Positions 43,154 to 54,153 of a stretch of 64,000 nt of DNA are shown here, in pieces. A program made the position numbers and the translations under genes. Source of the DNA: an uncultured Polaribacter sp. (GTDB lineage Bacteria; Bacteroidota; Bacteroidia; Flavobacteriales; Flavobacteriaceae); the NCBI RefSeq assembly GCF_947500975.1, contig NZ_CANMUE010000002.1, positions 310,001 through 374,000 on the forward strand, read 5' to 3'. The notes beneath the pieces are model-generated. The model did no database searches, was not told the DNA's origin, and saw only the letters and a program-made list of their open reading frames with translations. How positions within the stretch are numbered: position 1 is the first letter of the stretch; each line of letters begins with the position of its first letter.

Positions 43154-44326
43154 TTATTCTATATTTTCCTCTATTTCATCATTAAAATAATTTTCATCTA
43201 CAGTATAGTATTCGACAGTTTTAGGGTTTATACCTATTTTATGCTCAATCAATAAATCAATTAGTTTTTCACCATTAATTAAAGTAATTGGAGCTGCTCC
43301 TTTTTCAAATGCAGATTCTTTTGCACCTTTAGCAAAATCTGATAAAGTAATAATAGTACCTTGAAAAGCATCGAATCTATGTAAACTACCTCTTAGCTTG
43401 TCTAAAACTGTTCTAGTGATGTTTGATTTATTATTACGTTTTACTTGAATTACTTCTTTTACAGTAGTAATACCATTTTGACTAATTCCTGTTACATCAA
43501 CACCTTTATCATTTGTAGGAGAAGTTACTTCAACTTCTTCGTATCCCATTTCATCTAGTAAATGCTTTACTATGTGTTCAAATTGATATGGATGGGTTTT
43601 TGATAAGAAGGATTTTAATTCTTTACGTTGCTCTTTTATAAGTTGATCCTTTAGTTTAACTAATTTAGATTCATTATTTTCTTTAATAGATAAAGAATTT
43701 TTTATCACTTTAGTAAGGTAGTTTTCACCTTTATTAGTCATAGAGTAGAGATTACCTTCTTTTTTTATGTAGTCCCTTCCAATTAAGTTAACTATCCTTC
43801 TACGTAAAGTATCCTTAACAACAGAGTCTTTTTTTATATTAGAATTGTTGATTAGGTAATTTTTCCAATCATTTAATAAATCTGATCTTTTAACTTTTTC
43901 TTTTTCTAAGTATGATAATTGCATTAATATTTGCACTAATCCTTCTTTTTTATCTATGAGAGAAATAAAATCATTTTCAGTTTTTGAAATAAACTCTTTA
44001 CCATCATTAGTTAGAACGAAAATTGTATTTTTTTCTTGAATCAAATTATAGGCATTCATAAAGAATTGAGTACCTCTTATATATCTTGGGTTAATTGTTT
44101 TATTACTCTCAATCCAAATTTTTAATGCTAATTCTTTATCCTTTCCTTCTAAACGATCTTTTATCCAAAAGTCAGGATCTTTCCAGTTTACTGTATTTTG
44201 GGGTGTACCTCTTAAACCCCAAATGGAATTCCACATATTTTTAAAATCATTAACATTTACACCATCAAGTATTTTTAGTACTTGTTTTACTGTTCCATAT
44301 TCTGGATATAAAGGGGTTTTTACCAT
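43154..44326 (-). CDS. Mrr-like restriction endonuclease
   Basis: 390 residues. The N-terminal 230 are helical with a winged-helix stretch (VVKDTLRRRIVNLIGRDYIKKEGNLYSMTNKGENYL). The C-terminus is an Mrr-type PD-(D/E)xK nuclease: HPYQFEHIVKHLLDEMGYEEVEVTSPTNDKGVDVTGISQNGITTVKEVIQVKRNN, with catalytic D in KGVDV and the QVK motif. Such enzymes cut modified or foreign DNA. It is the last gene of the defence operon; 6 bases separate it from the gene before. Confidence 0.85.
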   Translation of the reverse strand: MVKTPLYPEYGTVKQVLKILDGVNVNDFKNMWNSIWGLRGTPQNTVNWKDPDFWIKDRLEGKDKELALKIWIESNKTINPRYIRGTQFFMNAYNLIQEKNTIFVLTNDGKEFISKTENDFISLIDKKEGLVQILMQLSYLEKEKVKRSDLLNDWKNYLINNSNIKKDSVVKDTLRRRIVNLIGRDYIKKEGNLYSMTNKGENYLTKVIKNSLSIKENNESKLVKLKDQLIKEQRKELKSFLSKTHPYQFEHIVKHLLDEMGYEEVEVTSPTNDKGVDVTGISQNGITTVKEVIQVKRNNKSNITRTVLDKLRGSLHRFDAFQGTIITLSDFAKGAKESAFEKGAAPITLINGEKLIDLLIEHKIGINPKTVEYYTVDENYFNDEIEENIE

Positions 44327-44332
44327 AGAAAT

Positions 44333-44752
44333 TTATATTATGTTTGAAATTACATCATCAACCATTTGGAATAGGTGAGAAGCACTATACCTTTTAATAT
44401 CATCTGTAGTTATAGAACCATCCCATACTCTATAAGGAGTAGTCCATATTACCCTATAATCATTAGCGCCAGCAAAATTCTCAATTGCTGTGACAGTTTT
44501 CCCAAAACCTTTTGAAGCAATTATTATTAAATCACAATCTTCTTTCAGAAAATCAGTTAACCCATTTTTTACATAAAACTCAGTATCTCCAAAAGTTTGT
44601 AGCCCGATTTTAATGTTTTTATAGTCAAAACAGATTTGGTAATCTTTTCTAGTAATTGAAAGAGAAGGATTTAGCATTTTACCAAGTTTAGATAAAGTCA
44701 AAGATTTTCCTATATCTGCTTTACCTGATGCTACTATTATTGCTTTTTCCAT
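44333..44752 (-). CDS. Small P-loop protein of the defence operon
   Basis: 139 residues. The Walker A-like motif GKADIGKS lies at about 10-17 (IIVASGKADIGKSLTLSKL), and DLIIIASKGFGKTV has a second GxGKT-like run. The layout resembles small ATP/GTP-binding accessory proteins; no Walker B is obvious. It stands between a YgjP-like protease and the Mrr-like nuclease and may couple them. Function unknown. Confidence 0.6.
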   Translation of the reverse strand: MEKAIIVASGKADIGKSLTLSKLGKMLNPSLSITRKDYQICFDYKNIKIGLQTFGDTEFYVKNGLTDFLKEDCDLIIIASKGFGKTVTAIENFAGANDYRVIWTTPYRVWDGSITTDDIKRYSASHLFQMVDDVISNII

Positions 44753-44765
44753 ATTATTTTTTAAT

Positions 44766-45440
44766 TTAAAAGTCTACTTCTAATAATTGTCCATTTTTCT
44801 TTAACCAATTCTTTGCTTTTTGATAATTAGGCACTTGTATTGATAATATATTCCAGAAACGTGGTGTATGGTTATCTTCCATTAAATGCACTAATTCGTG
44901 GGCTACTAAATACTCTAATACATACATTGGTGCTTTGATTATACGCCAATTAAAAATGATGTTATTTGCAGGTGTGCAAGAACCCCAACGATATTTCATT
45001 TCTGAAGTTTTAAAAGCATTGTATTTAACTCCTAAATTTTCTGCATACTTTATTGCTAAAGGCTCAATTTTTATTAATGCTTGTTTTAAGTACCAATTTT
45101 TAAACAACTCATTGGCATTAGATTGATTGCTTTTTGAAATACTAAATCTTTGATTAAATTTTATTCCTTCAAATTCTTCATCAACTATTAAAAGCTGATA
45201 ATTTTTACCTAAATACATTAATGATTCACCTGATACAAATTCTTTTAATTCTGATGTTATAGGATATTTCTGAGAATGATTTAATTTCTCTTTAATCCAT
45301 TGTCTTTTAGATTGAACTATGTTATGTATTTTTTCTTCTGTTAAATATTTTGGTGCACGCACAATAACAGTCCTATCTCTCTCTACTGTAATATTAAGAG
45401 TTTTACGACTACTATATTTTATTTTGTACTCCAATACCAT
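44766..45440 (-). CDS. YgjP/SprT-like zinc metallopeptidase
   Basis: 224 residues. The zinc motif HELVH is in VLEYLVAHELVHLMEDNHTPRFWNIL, preceded by MKYRWGSCTPANNIIFNWRIIKAP, the hallmark of YgjP (DUF45). The family is regularly found beside type I restriction genes, possibly to turn over the nuclease subunit. It begins on the hsdR stop codon (TAATG overlap). Confidence 0.87.
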   Translation of the reverse strand: MVLEYKIKYSSRKTLNITVERDRTVIVRAPKYLTEEKIHNIVQSKRQWIKEKLNHSQKYPITSELKEFVSGESLMYLGKNYQLLIVDEEFEGIKFNQRFSISKSNQSNANELFKNWYLKQALIKIEPLAIKYAENLGVKYNAFKTSEMKYRWGSCTPANNIIFNWRIIKAPMYVLEYLVAHELVHLMEDNHTPRFWNILSIQVPNYQKAKNWLKKNGQLLEVDF

Positions 45441-48400
45441 TATTCTCGAACGATTTTAAAATGATTAGTTTTAGCTAACTCCATTATTCTTGAAATCAAT
45501 TCCTTTCTTTTTTTTATGATATTAGGTATTGTTTTAAAGTCTTGTGATAATAATAGTTTTTGTAATTCAGCTTTTAATTTTAATTGTGCTGGTGTACTAT
45601 CCCAAAAACCTGTAAGCTTAATTTCGGTTGCAACTAAATTAAAAATGTGTTGTGTTAGATTTACGTTTTGGGCAACCTCATCTTCATTCAAATCTCTATT
45701 CTCAAATAACTCAGCTTTAAATATTCTGAAAAAAGGCATTTGCTTTTTACGGTCTAAACCAAAAGTTTCTTCTTTCTCTCTATTTCTTATTTTCTCTCTT
45801 AACTTTTCTAATTCTTCATAAATAAGCTTCCAATTACCTTTAAAGTTTTTTAGTATTTCTTCTAGAGCTTGAGCAAAGGATGCAAATAATTCTGGATCTT
45901 CATCTATATTTAAATCAATAAAATGACGAATTGCGTGTTCTACTTCTGCTGCTTTTGTTTTAGTTCTTTTTCTTGTTTTTACTTTTTCAAAGAAATCATC
46001 AGCAATAATTGATATTGGTGCTACTTTTTGTTCTATTCCTTTTGAAATTAAAAACTCATCTGCAATACCTCTTAATTTTGGTGGAATATCTTTCATACTA
46101 AACCTACCATCTCTAAAATGTTTATTTGCTAAAGCATTAATTTCTGTAAATGACTTCCAATCACTAAAAAAATCTAATGCTTCTTTACGTGGTAAAACAT
46201 TATTAAAACAAGATGTAAGTGTATTGTATAATTTAATGTATTCAAAACGAATATCTTCATCATAGAAAACATCGAAAAAAGCATCTGAATCTGATAAGTC
46301 GTCTAAATCTTTATCCTTTAGAAATTCCCAAATATCTTTATGTGCTTTTATTAATTCATTTAATTCAGTTTCATCATCTGAAATACAACTTATAATTTCT
46401 TCAACTTCTTTTTCGGCATAAGTATCTAATGCTCTTTTTAAATGATGACCTACACCTACATAATCTACTACAAAACCTTTATCCTTACCTTCTGGACCTA
46501 CACGATTAACCCTTGCTATTGTCTGTAATAAATTGTGTGCTACAATTACTCTATCTAAATACATTACTTGCTCAATTGGTGCATCAAAACCTGTAAGCAA
46601 CATATTATTTACTATTACAATACCTACATTACCATTTAGAGTTGTATCCTCTTCATCTTTTGCCTCAAATGGTAATTTAAACCGTTTTACGCTCTTTTTA
46701 TGATAATCTCTATTTGTGTATGCTTTGATATGTGTTTTATCATTATGACTTCCAGAAATAACAACAGCACACTCCAATTGCTTTAAAATATCTAAATTGA
46801 TAAGCAAAGGATTATCAATCATTAATTCTGCTACTTTTAATTTTAAAGCTTCATCAATAGCAGATTTATAACGTACTGCTGCTTCTCTTGAATTGGCAAC
46901 AATTTGAGCTTTAAACCCACCTGAAAATATTTGGTCTACATAATGATTTACCATACTTTGTGCTTTTTCTTGTATGGTATTAATATTATCTAAATAAGCA
47001 TCACGAGAACCAAAACCTAATATTTGTAAACGTTCTGTCAATTGATATTCACTAAATACATCCGTAAATTTAGCGTCCATTCCTTCCTTATCATCTACCT
47101 CTGCATTATGTGTAAAACCCTCATAAACTATCTCTAAAGTTACACCATCATCGATAGCTTGACGCATTGTGTATTTATCAATATAATCTTTATATTTTTT
47201 TTCTGTTTTACTTGTTGGTGTACCTGTAAAACCAATAGATGTAGCATTTGGCATTGCTCTATCTAAGTTGGCTGCTAACAACGAATATTGAGACCTATGT
47301 GCCTCATCTGTCATTACTAAAATATTAGTTCCTTTATTTAGCTCTGGAAATATTTCTAATCCATTTAAATCACCATTTTCTTGGAATTTATGAATCATAG
47401 CCATTACCAAATCTGAATTATCATTACTTAATAATTCTTTTAAACTCTTACCATTAGGTGTAGATTTTGGATTAATAAAATTTGCTGACTTTATAGTAAA
47501 CCCAATACTATGACCTGTTTCAGATAATTGTTCTTCTAATTGTGTACGGTCTGTTACAAATATGATTTTCCAAGACATAAGCTCTGGCATCAATTTCATT
47601 TCACGTACCATAAACATCATTGTTAATGATTTCCCTGAACCTTGTGTATGCCAAACAATACCACCTCTTTCAATTGGATTTTTACCCTCAATTAAACGTT
47701 TTGTTGCTATTTTAACTGCACGGAATTGTTGATACCTACCAACTACTTTTATTTTTCTTCCTTTATCATCTGTTTTAAAAACAATAAATACCCTTAAAAT
47801 ATCTAACAAATTTTTAGGGTCTAACATACCTGCTACTAAACGTTGTTGGTCGTTTGGTGAGGATTTACCGTGTTCTAATTCATTTAATGATTTAGGGTAT
47901 GGATCTGTCCATCTATAAAAGTGCTTTTCTATCTTTGTCGTAATTGTACCAAATTTAGCTTCTGTTCTGCACGTTGCAATTACAAATTGGTTGTAAAAAA
48001 ACAACTCTTTATTACCTTCTCCTGTATCTCCTCTTTGTTCTGAATAACGTAATATTTGGTCAATAGCCTCTGGAATTGGCTCTTTAACTTTAGATGATTT
48101 AGCTTCTACTACCACTAAAGGTAAACCGTTAACAAATAGCACCATATCTGGTATTATATGATGGTCTGTACCTGTAACGACAACTTTAAATTGAGAAATC
48201 GCTGTAAAAATATTATTCTCTATGTTATCAAAATCTATAAACCTTACTGTTGGACTTAACTCTCCCGTTTGTTCGTTTTTAGATACTGTAGTGTTCTCTA
48301 ATAAATAGTTAAGTACTTTTTGATTATTTTCTAATAAGCTGTTTTTATCAAACGTACTTATTTTACGAACAACTTCGTCTATTTGTGGCTCAGTAAGAAA

Positions 48401-48640
48401 AGGATTTATTTGCTTTAAAGATTGGCGTAATTTAGGTTTTAAAATTACCTCTGAGAACGATGTACGATAACTTTGCTCTGGTTTTTGTTGCATTTGCAAC
48501 TCTAACACCTCATTGTTAGCTTTAGACCAACCCAAGCCTTTTAATTGCTCTAAAAATGGTTTTTCTACGTGACTTAATTCATCTAGTTTTAAAGTAGAAC
48601 CAATATTACCTCTGTATTTTGTATCGTTGCTTAATATCAT
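45440..48640 (-). CDS. hsdR: Type I restriction enzyme, R subunit
   Basis: 1066 residues. The N-terminal nuclease has DMVLFVNGLPLVVVEAKS (about 160-180; D...EAK). The translocase has Walker A WHTQGSGKSLTMMF (about 328), DEAH-box MTDEAHRSQY (about 445), and helicase motif VI TIARVNRVGPEG. The C-terminal helical part contacts the methylase core. The enzyme translocates and cuts unmodified DNA. It overlaps hsdS by 4 bases. Confidence 0.95.
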   Translation of the reverse strand: MILSNDTKYRGNIGSTLKLDELSHVEKPFLEQLKGLGWSKANNEVLELQMQQKPEQSYRTSFSEVILKPKLRQSLKQINPFLTEPQIDEVVRKISTFDKNSLLENNQKVLNYLLENTTVSKNEQTGELSPTVRFIDFDNIENNIFTAISQFKVVVTGTDHHIIPDMVLFVNGLPLVVVEAKSSKVKEPIPEAIDQILRYSEQRGDTGEGNKELFFYNQFVIATCRTEAKFGTITTKIEKHFYRWTDPYPKSLNELEHGKSSPNDQQRLVAGMLDPKNLLDILRVFIVFKTDDKGRKIKVVGRYQQFRAVKIATKRLIEGKNPIERGGIVWHTQGSGKSLTMMFMVREMKLMPELMSWKIIFVTDRTQLEEQLSETGHSIGFTIKSANFINPKSTPNGKSLKELLSNDNSDLVMAMIHKFQENGDLNGLEIFPELNKGTNILVMTDEAHRSQYSLLAANLDRAMPNATSIGFTGTPTSKTEKKYKDYIDKYTMRQAIDDGVTLEIVYEGFTHNAEVDDKEGMDAKFTDVFSEYQLTERLQILGFGSRDAYLDNINTIQEKAQSMVNHYVDQIFSGGFKAQIVANSREAAVRYKSAIDEALKLKVAELMIDNPLLINLDILKQLECAVVISGSHNDKTHIKAYTNRDYHKKSVKRFKLPFEAKDEEDTTLNGNVGIVIVNNMLLTGFDAPIEQVMYLDRVIVAHNLLQTIARVNRVGPEGKDKGFVVDYVGVGHHLKRALDTYAEKEVEEIISCISDDETELNELIKAHKDIWEFLKDKDLDDLSDSDAFFDVFYDEDIRFEYIKLYNTLTSCFNNVLPRKEALDFFSDWKSFTEINALANKHFRDGRFSMKDIPPKLRGIADEFLISKGIEQKVAPISIIADDFFEKVKTRKRTKTKAAEVEHAIRHFIDLNIDEDPELFASFAQALEEILKNFKGNWKLIYEELEKLREKIRNREKEETFGLDRKKQMPFFRIFKAELFENRDLNEDEVAQNVNLTQHIFNLVATEIKLTGFWDSTPAQLKLKAELQKLLLSQDFKTIPNIIKKRKELISRIMELAKTNHFKIVRE

Positions 48641-49890
48641 ACGTTTTCTTTTTCTTTAGATTCCAATAAATGATTAACTCTTACTTTACTGCTTAATAAA
48701 TCTTGCATTAAACCCGCTTTCAAAGATTGATATTTATGCAAATCACTTGAAAGTACATCTATAAAATCTTTCATTTTTTTAATTTTTGATGTTATTAATG
48801 TTTGCTCGTCTTTATCCTTGGGAAATATTATATAAGACTTTCTTATTTGTCCCATTGTTAAACTTGGGTTTGCTGTAGTTGTAATCAAAGATTTGAAATA
48901 AGATTGAACTTTTTCAGACCTTAGTATATTTTCTAAAAAATCTGAACTCAATTTTTTACCAGAAACTATTTTAGCAATATTTGGTGCTAAATGATATTTA
49001 TTACTTTCATTTATCTTTACGACATCACCTATATAAGCTCCAATATATGTAATCAGCACATCTCCTTTATGCAATTGAGAACGCACCAAAAAATCTGATA
49101 CTTTTTGAGAAATACGTCGGACATCATCTAATAATAATTTCTCGTTTTTTATATTTAATGCTCTTAAAGCTATCACTTCACCATCTTCACGATATTTCAT
49201 ATATTTTGTAAATTCATAACCTGCAAGTTTTGTGACATAACAAGATTCACCTATGTATGACCAATCCCAATCTACAGGAATCTTACCTAAAGGACTATCT
49301 TTAAAACTATGAGTTTTCTCATTTCTGATGTTACCTTTTTTGTCAATCCCATTTACAAGTAAGTCTTGCAATAACCCCTTTTTAATTCTAGAATATTTAG
49401 AAATTAGTTGTTCAGTATTATTAATAGCAATATCTATTTTAGATAAAATATCAGCAATTTTTTGTTGTTCTATATTACTTTCAGGAAATAATAATTGATG
49501 CTTTCTTAAATCATTTTTTTGAAGATGTTTTAAACCACTTCCTTGAAAATAATTCGCATTAATATAATAGATAATATGCAATAAGTTATAATACAAATAT
49601 TTTGTATTTACTTTATCAATTGTCCTTATAGCAAAAGTATCTGTTGAATAAGCTGCTTTCCCTTCAAAATACTTAATATTAGCCAAACCACCTGTTGCTA
49701 GATATATATTTGCCCCATCAATTAAGTTATTAATATGCCTCAAAACAGCATCACCACTAGTAAAAAATGGATAATTACCAAAATTAGTTGCGTCTGATAC
49801 TTTTAAAGAAGACTTTTTTCTTTCTAAAATAAGTTTACCCAATTCATCTAAAATCCATCCATCAGGGTTATTAATTTGCTTTTCTAACAT
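48637..49890 (-). CDS. hsdS: Type I restriction enzyme, specificity subunit
   Basis: 417 residues with two target recognition domains, each followed by a conserved helix: first (1-140) ending EQQKIADILSKIDIAINNTEQLISKYSRIKKGLLQDLL, second (about 205-360) ending DEQTLITSKIKKMKDFIDVLSSDLHKYQSLKAGLMQDLL. The second TRD starts LGKIPVDWDWSYIGE. The recognised sequence cannot be read from this. It starts on the hsdM stop codon. Confidence 0.92.
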   Translation of the reverse strand: MLEKQINNPDGWILDELGKLILERKKSSLKVSDATNFGNYPFFTSGDAVLRHINNLIDGANIYLATGGLANIKYFEGKAAYSTDTFAIRTIDKVNTKYLYYNLLHIIYYINANYFQGSGLKHLQKNDLRKHQLLFPESNIEQQKIADILSKIDIAINNTEQLISKYSRIKKGLLQDLLVNGIDKKGNIRNEKTHSFKDSPLGKIPVDWDWSYIGESCYVTKLAGYEFTKYMKYREDGEVIALRALNIKNEKLLLDDVRRISQKVSDFLVRSQLHKGDVLITYIGAYIGDVVKINESNKYHLAPNIAKIVSGKKLSSDFLENILRSEKVQSYFKSLITTTANPSLTMGQIRKSYIIFPKDKDEQTLITSKIKKMKDFIDVLSSDLHKYQSLKAGLMQDLLSSKVRVNHLLESKEKENV

Positions 49891-52754
49891 TAGTTTAAAT
49901 AATTTAATTTGGTTAGAAAATCATTCAACTCATTCATCGTAGTTTGTCTACTCTCTTCTATGTTTTGAGCAGAAGCAAAATATTTAACAAATAGATTTTC
50001 ATATGCACTTACTAAGGCTCTTTTTTCAGCATTTAAGTAGCGTTGTAATTGGTCGTTAATAATATCGAAATGCTTTTTTAATATTAGCTTTTGAGCCTCC
50101 TCTATACTAATAATACCACCTATATCTACTAATAAGGTATCTACACTTTCAATTTTTGCTTTTAATATTCCTTGATCTTTAATACGACTGTTATAACCTT
50201 TTGTAATTTCTTTAAATTGTTTTTTAGCTTCTAATACTAAATTTAATTTTTCAACATATGTATTATTTTTCTTTAACTCTTTTTCTAATGCAGTTGTAGA
50301 TTTTTTAATATTATCATAATTGCTTATATCTTTTAAATCTTCTTTAAATTCATTTATTAAAACACTAATATCTTTGTCTAAATTTGATAACTCAGTAGTT
50401 GTTGTTTTTAAAAGTGTATTGCTTTCTGCTTTTACATCATCAGCACCATAACGTTTTAGTTCTAATTTAAGAGCAAGTTCAATTTCTTTCTCTTTTATAT
50501 CTTTTTTACAGGCTTTGATATTAGCTTCTAAATCTTTTATTTTTTTATCAACCTCTTGAAATTCTTTAGCTTCTTCTAAGTTCTTTTTTTCGTTAACTAA
50601 ATAATCAATTTGTTTTTTTAATTCTGCCTTTGCTAATGTAGGTGTTTGTTTTACTTCTCCTTCTTCTTCATCAGGTTCAAATTCTACTAAATTTAAAGCT
50701 TCCTCAACCAATTCATCTAAATTAGCCTCGTGTTCTGCTTGTTCTATTTCTTTAGATTCAATCGCTTCCTTTTCTTCTTTAAAAAACTCATTTATTAAAT
50801 ACTCGTCTGGAATTAAACCTGCATCCCATCCATTTTGCATAATTGTTTTTAAGTCGTATTTAATATTATCCCACCAATTCACAAAAACACCTGCTACTTG
50901 AAACTTATCTAATACACCAACAGGTACAAACTTTTGTTTGATTGTTTCTAACAACTCTAAACGAACAGCAGGAAGATTTGCTTTAGAGCCATTTCCATTT
51001 GGTGCTAAGGTTGAGAAATCATTCTTTGCTATTTGCCACCAATCTGCAAGATGCACACCTAATTCTACTAAAGTTTCCTCTACATTTTTATCTTCTTCTA
51101 TTGCCTGCTTTATTTTTGATTTTTCAGATATATTAAAATCCTTATAAATCTCATTTTTATCTTTAAATAATTGATAACCATCAAAACGAAATTTAGGGCA
51201 TAGTGATTTTTGAACAGCTTCTATTTCTGTAATTGGAACACCACCTAATAAATGCGCTTTTACATCTTCAGGTTCTGGTGGTGGTGTATTATCTACATAA
51301 CGTCTAATATTTAAAGTCCAATCATTACCCTCAATTGTAGTAATCTTATCATCCTCTTGCTTATAAACATCAATTAATTTAGAATAGTTGTCCTCTTCAA
51401 TTTTATTTGTAAAAACATAATCGATTTTCTCTACATCTTCTGGTCTTAAATTGTTTTGTTTTTTTCCTTCTGCATAATCTTTGTCTGCATTTACAATAAA
51501 TACCTTGTCTTTTAATTCATCAGGTTTATTTTTATTAAAAATCATTATACAGGCAGGAATACCTGTACCATAAAATAATTGAGGTGGCAAACTAATAATA
51601 CCTTCTAGGACATTAGCTCTTAACATAGCTTCTCTAATTTCTTTTTCTTTACCACCTCTAAATAAAACACCGTGAGGCATAACAACAACAACCTTACCTG
51701 TTTTTTTACAACTTGCCAGCATATGCTGTACAAACATTAAATCACCTTTTTTACCATCTTCTGGTGCAAAACCATAACTAAATCGAGATTGGTATTGCAT
51801 TGTTGCTTTGTTGTAATTTTGAGAAAATGGTGGATTTGCAATAACTCTATCAAACTGAATTAAACGACCATCTTTTTCATTTAATGGTTCGTCTAAAGTA
51901 TCACCATATTCAATATTGTATTTTGTAATGTTATGTAGAATGATATTCATTTTACAAATAGCAACAACTGTAGGATCGTTCTCTTGACCAAACAATTCTA
52001 AATTATCTGCATTCTGTCCTTGTTCTTCTATGTATTGATGTGTTTGGATTAACATACCACCTGAGCCAACTGTAGGGTCATAAATTGACATACCAACCTC
52101 TGGTTTCATTAACTGAACTAATAAACGTACTACTTGATTAGGTGTATAAAATTGACCACCTTTTTTTCCACTTTCGTCAGCAAAGTGTTTTAATAAATAT
52201 TCATAAGCTGCACCAAGTAAATCTGGAAATTCAAAATTTTCATTTATTAAAGCAGGAAATTGATTGAACTTATCTATTATTTTTTTAAGGTCTGCATTTT
52301 TAACTATCTGTTTACCATCTACCTCTTTATTGAAATTAATACGACCTTTAAAAATACCTGCTAAAGTATCTGGATTAGATTCTTCTATTGCATCTAATGC
52401 CATATTAAGCATTTGCCCAATGTTATGTTGCAAGTGTTTAATAGGTGGTTGTTGCACACCATTTGAATCAATAAAACCTTCGTGCCATCTTGCTCTTTGT
52501 GGTACAAAAAAAGTATCACCGTAAGTTAATTTATCTTCAAGTACTTCATTTAATGTTTCTTCGTCTAAGTGATTGTATTCTCCTTTTTTATATTGCTCAC
52601 GTTTTTGGTCGAATACATCTGACATTCTTTTAAGAAATAGCATACCAAAAATATATTCTTTATATTCTGATGCATCCATTTTACCCCTTAAATCATCCGC
52701 AACATCCATTAGAAGCTTTTCTAATCGAGGTAATTTTATTTTTTCGTGTTTCAT
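49890..52754 (-). CDS. hsdM: Type I DNA adenine methyltransferase subunit with long C-terminal extension
   Basis: 954 residues, about twice a minimal HsdM. An N-terminal helical domain is followed by the methylase core: motif [13 protein letters not shown] (about 228) and motif IV NPPF in [13 protein letters not shown] (about 307), giving N6-adenine methylation. Residues 690-950 are Glu/Lys-rich and mostly coiled coil ([20 protein letters not shown] ... [21 protein letters not shown]). It starts 5 bases after the regulator gene. The extension is seen in other Bacteroidota HsdM proteins; its role is unknown to me. Confidence 0.93.
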   Translation of the reverse strand: MKHEKIKLPRLEKLLMDVADDLRGKMDASEYKEYIFGMLFLKRMSDVFDQKREQYKKGEYNHLDEETLNEVLEDKLTYGDTFFVPQRARWHEGFIDSNGVQQPPIKHLQHNIGQMLNMALDAIEESNPDTLAGIFKGRINFNKEVDGKQIVKNADLKKIIDKFNQFPALINENFEFPDLLGAAYEYLLKHFADESGKKGGQFYTPNQVVRLLVQLMKPEVGMSIYDPTVGSGGMLIQTHQYIEEQGQNADNLELFGQENDPTVVAICKMNIILHNITKYNIEYGDTLDEPLNEKDGRLIQFDRVIANPPFSQNYNKATMQYQSRFSYGFAPEDGKKGDLMFVQHMLASCKKTGKVVVVMPHGVLFRGGKEKEIREAMLRANVLEGIISLPPQLFYGTGIPACIMIFNKNKPDELKDKVFIVNADKDYAEGKKQNNLRPEDVEKIDYVFTNKIEEDNYSKLIDVYKQEDDKITTIEGNDWTLNIRRYVDNTPPPEPEDVKAHLLGGVPITEIEAVQKSLCPKFRFDGYQLFKDKNEIYKDFNISEKSKIKQAIEEDKNVEETLVELGVHLADWWQIAKNDFSTLAPNGNGSKANLPAVRLELLETIKQKFVPVGVLDKFQVAGVFVNWWDNIKYDLKTIMQNGWDAGLIPDEYLINEFFKEEKEAIESKEIEQAEHEANLDELVEEALNLVEFEPDEEEGEVKQTPTLAKAELKKQIDYLVNEKKNLEEAKEFQEVDKKIKDLEANIKACKKDIKEKEIELALKLELKRYGADDVKAESNTLLKTTTTELSNLDKDISVLINEFKEDLKDISNYDNIKKSTTALEKELKKNNTYVEKLNLVLEAKKQFKEITKGYNSRIKDQGILKAKIESVDTLLVDIGGIISIEEAQKLILKKHFDIINDQLQRYLNAEKRALVSAYENLFVKYFASAQNIEESRQTTMNELNDFLTKLNYLN

Positions 52755-52759
52755 ATATT

Positions 52760-53047
52760 TTATTCGTATTTATTAATACGTTTAATTGTTATTTTAAGAG
52801 CCTCTATTGCTGATGGCTCATCTTTAGATAGGTTATATATTTTGTCTGAAAGCCAAAGTGTTTGAAGTAAATTTTCAGGAATATTAAAAAACTCACTTAA
52901 TGCTTTTAAATGGTCTCTATTAATTGGTTTTTCACCATTTTCAACTTTACTAATAAAAGCACCGTCAACTGCTATAATTGCACCAACCTCACGCTGCATT
53001 AAGCCTTTTTCCTCTCGTAATTCTTTAAGCTTTTTACCAAGCATCAT
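52760..53047 (-). CDS. XRE-family regulator of the restriction operon
   Basis: 95 residues. The helix-turn-helix spans about 5-58 ([41 protein letters not shown]). It is the first gene of the defence operon, the place of a controller protein. A -7 element TATATTTG lies at 53086-53079 on the minus strand, and a perfect inverted repeat farther upstream (53123-53143) is its likely binding site. Confidence 0.88.
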   Translation of the reverse strand: MMLGKKLKELREEKGLMQREVGAIIAVDGAFISKVENGEKPINRDHLKALSEFFNIPENLLQTLWLSDKIYNLSKDEPSAIEALKITIKRINKYE

Positions 53048-53078
53048 AAAACCTTTTTTAGACTTGTCCGTTATAGGT

Positions 53079-53143
53079 CAAATATAATGTTTGAAAATTA
53101 AATTTTAGTAAAAAAATACAATTACTTTCTGTACCAGAAAGTA
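53079..53143 (-). promoter_or_regulatory. Promoter and operator of the restriction operon
   Basis: Minus-strand -7 element TATATTTG (53079-53086) and a perfect inverted repeat TACTTTCTG / CAGAAAGTA around TAC (53123-53143), 37 bases upstream of it. The 21-bp dyad fits an XRE dimer. Confidence 0.6.
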
Positions 53144-53237
53144 TAAAATTTCTCCTAACTGTTGACCCAGCATATAAACCTTATAATAAAAACAGTTTAG
53201 AAGGTACAAGTTGAGTACAGAAAACTACAAAATGCAT

Positions 53238-53264
53238 AAAAAAAGCACCTAAAAGGCGCTTTTT
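53238..53264 (-). terminator. Terminator after the 53290-54153 gene
   Basis: On the minus strand AAGCGCC-TTTTA-GGTGCTT (one mismatch) followed by seven T, 22 bases after the gene end. Confidence 0.75.
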
Positions 53265-53289
53265 CAACTTCATTCCATCAAAATAATAT

Positions 53290-54153
53290 TTATTCTATTA
53301 CCTCAACAATATTACAATTATCACTATTTATGATAACTTTTACTTCTGAAAGAATCAATGCATTTAAACTATTTGTAGCTCTGTAACGATATAAAACTGT
53401 AAAATTAGAACCATTAGCGCCCAAATATTTACAATCAACATATTCAAATGATTTAGGGCTGTTTAAGTTCTTCTTAATTTTATAGCCTAATTCATTACAA
53501 GTGTTTTCATAGCATTTTTGGATTTTTTCTTTCCTGTACTTTCTTTCCTTCTTTTGTTGTATTGCTTCTTCAACTCGTTTTAACCTTTCTTTTTCCCAAC
53601 ATACAGTTGAGTATACAATAGCTTTGTCAACAAGTAATTCTGATATACCTTTTTCTTTTATATAGTTGTTGGTTCTTTTAATCCTTAGTTTTTCAGAATA
53701 TTTAAAGTGTTGATCTCCAAAATTAGGGTATTTTTTATCTGCATCTTTTATTGCTTGTAGTTCAATGCTATTAATAGCAGTATACACCTTGCAAACTGAC
53801 AAATTAATTTTTTTTAAGATAATATCTAAAGAGTCCTTAATATGTTGCTCCTCTTTTATTCTTTTTTGTTGACTTTCAGCAAATTTATTCTGTGGATTAA
53901 TACTAGTATTATCCATAACACCTGATTGTTGACTAAAAAGTACAATCATAATTATAAGAGCAGCATAATTGGAATAACGATTTCTTTTACGGTTAAATCT
54001 TTTATATTTATTTCTAAGAATAGAAGATATTTTTGGAATTAGAATGGATCCTAATAGAATAGAAGAAAAACCTGAAATATAGTTATCAGAGTCTATACCC
54101 CAAAAACCACCAAGAATAAAGATTACAGCTAATACATACTTTAAAACTTTCAT
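53290..54153 (-). CDS. Membrane protein of unknown function in the integrated element
   Basis: 287 residues. Hydrophobic segments at about 3-21, 28-44 and 68-84, then a Glu/Lys-rich coiled region (NKFAESQQKRIKEEQHIKDSLD ... RLKRVEEAIQQKKERKYRKEK) and a compact C-terminus with four cysteines (CYENTCNELG ... VDCKYL ... SDNCNIVEV). Not recognised. It stands alone between the restriction operon and the replication module and may be cargo. Confidence 0.65.
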   Translation of the reverse strand: MKVLKYVLAVIFILGGFWGIDSDNYISGFSSILLGSILIPKISSILRNKYKRFNRKRNRYSNYAALIIMIVLFSQQSGVMDNTSINPQNKFAESQQKRIKEEQHIKDSLDIILKKINLSVCKVYTAINSIELQAIKDADKKYPNFGDQHFKYSEKLRIKRTNNYIKEKGISELLVDKAIVYSTVCWEKERLKRVEEAIQQKKERKYRKEKIQKCYENTCNELGYKIKKNLNSPKSFEYVDCKYLGANGSNFTVLYRYRATNSLNALILSEVKVIINSDNCNIVEVIE

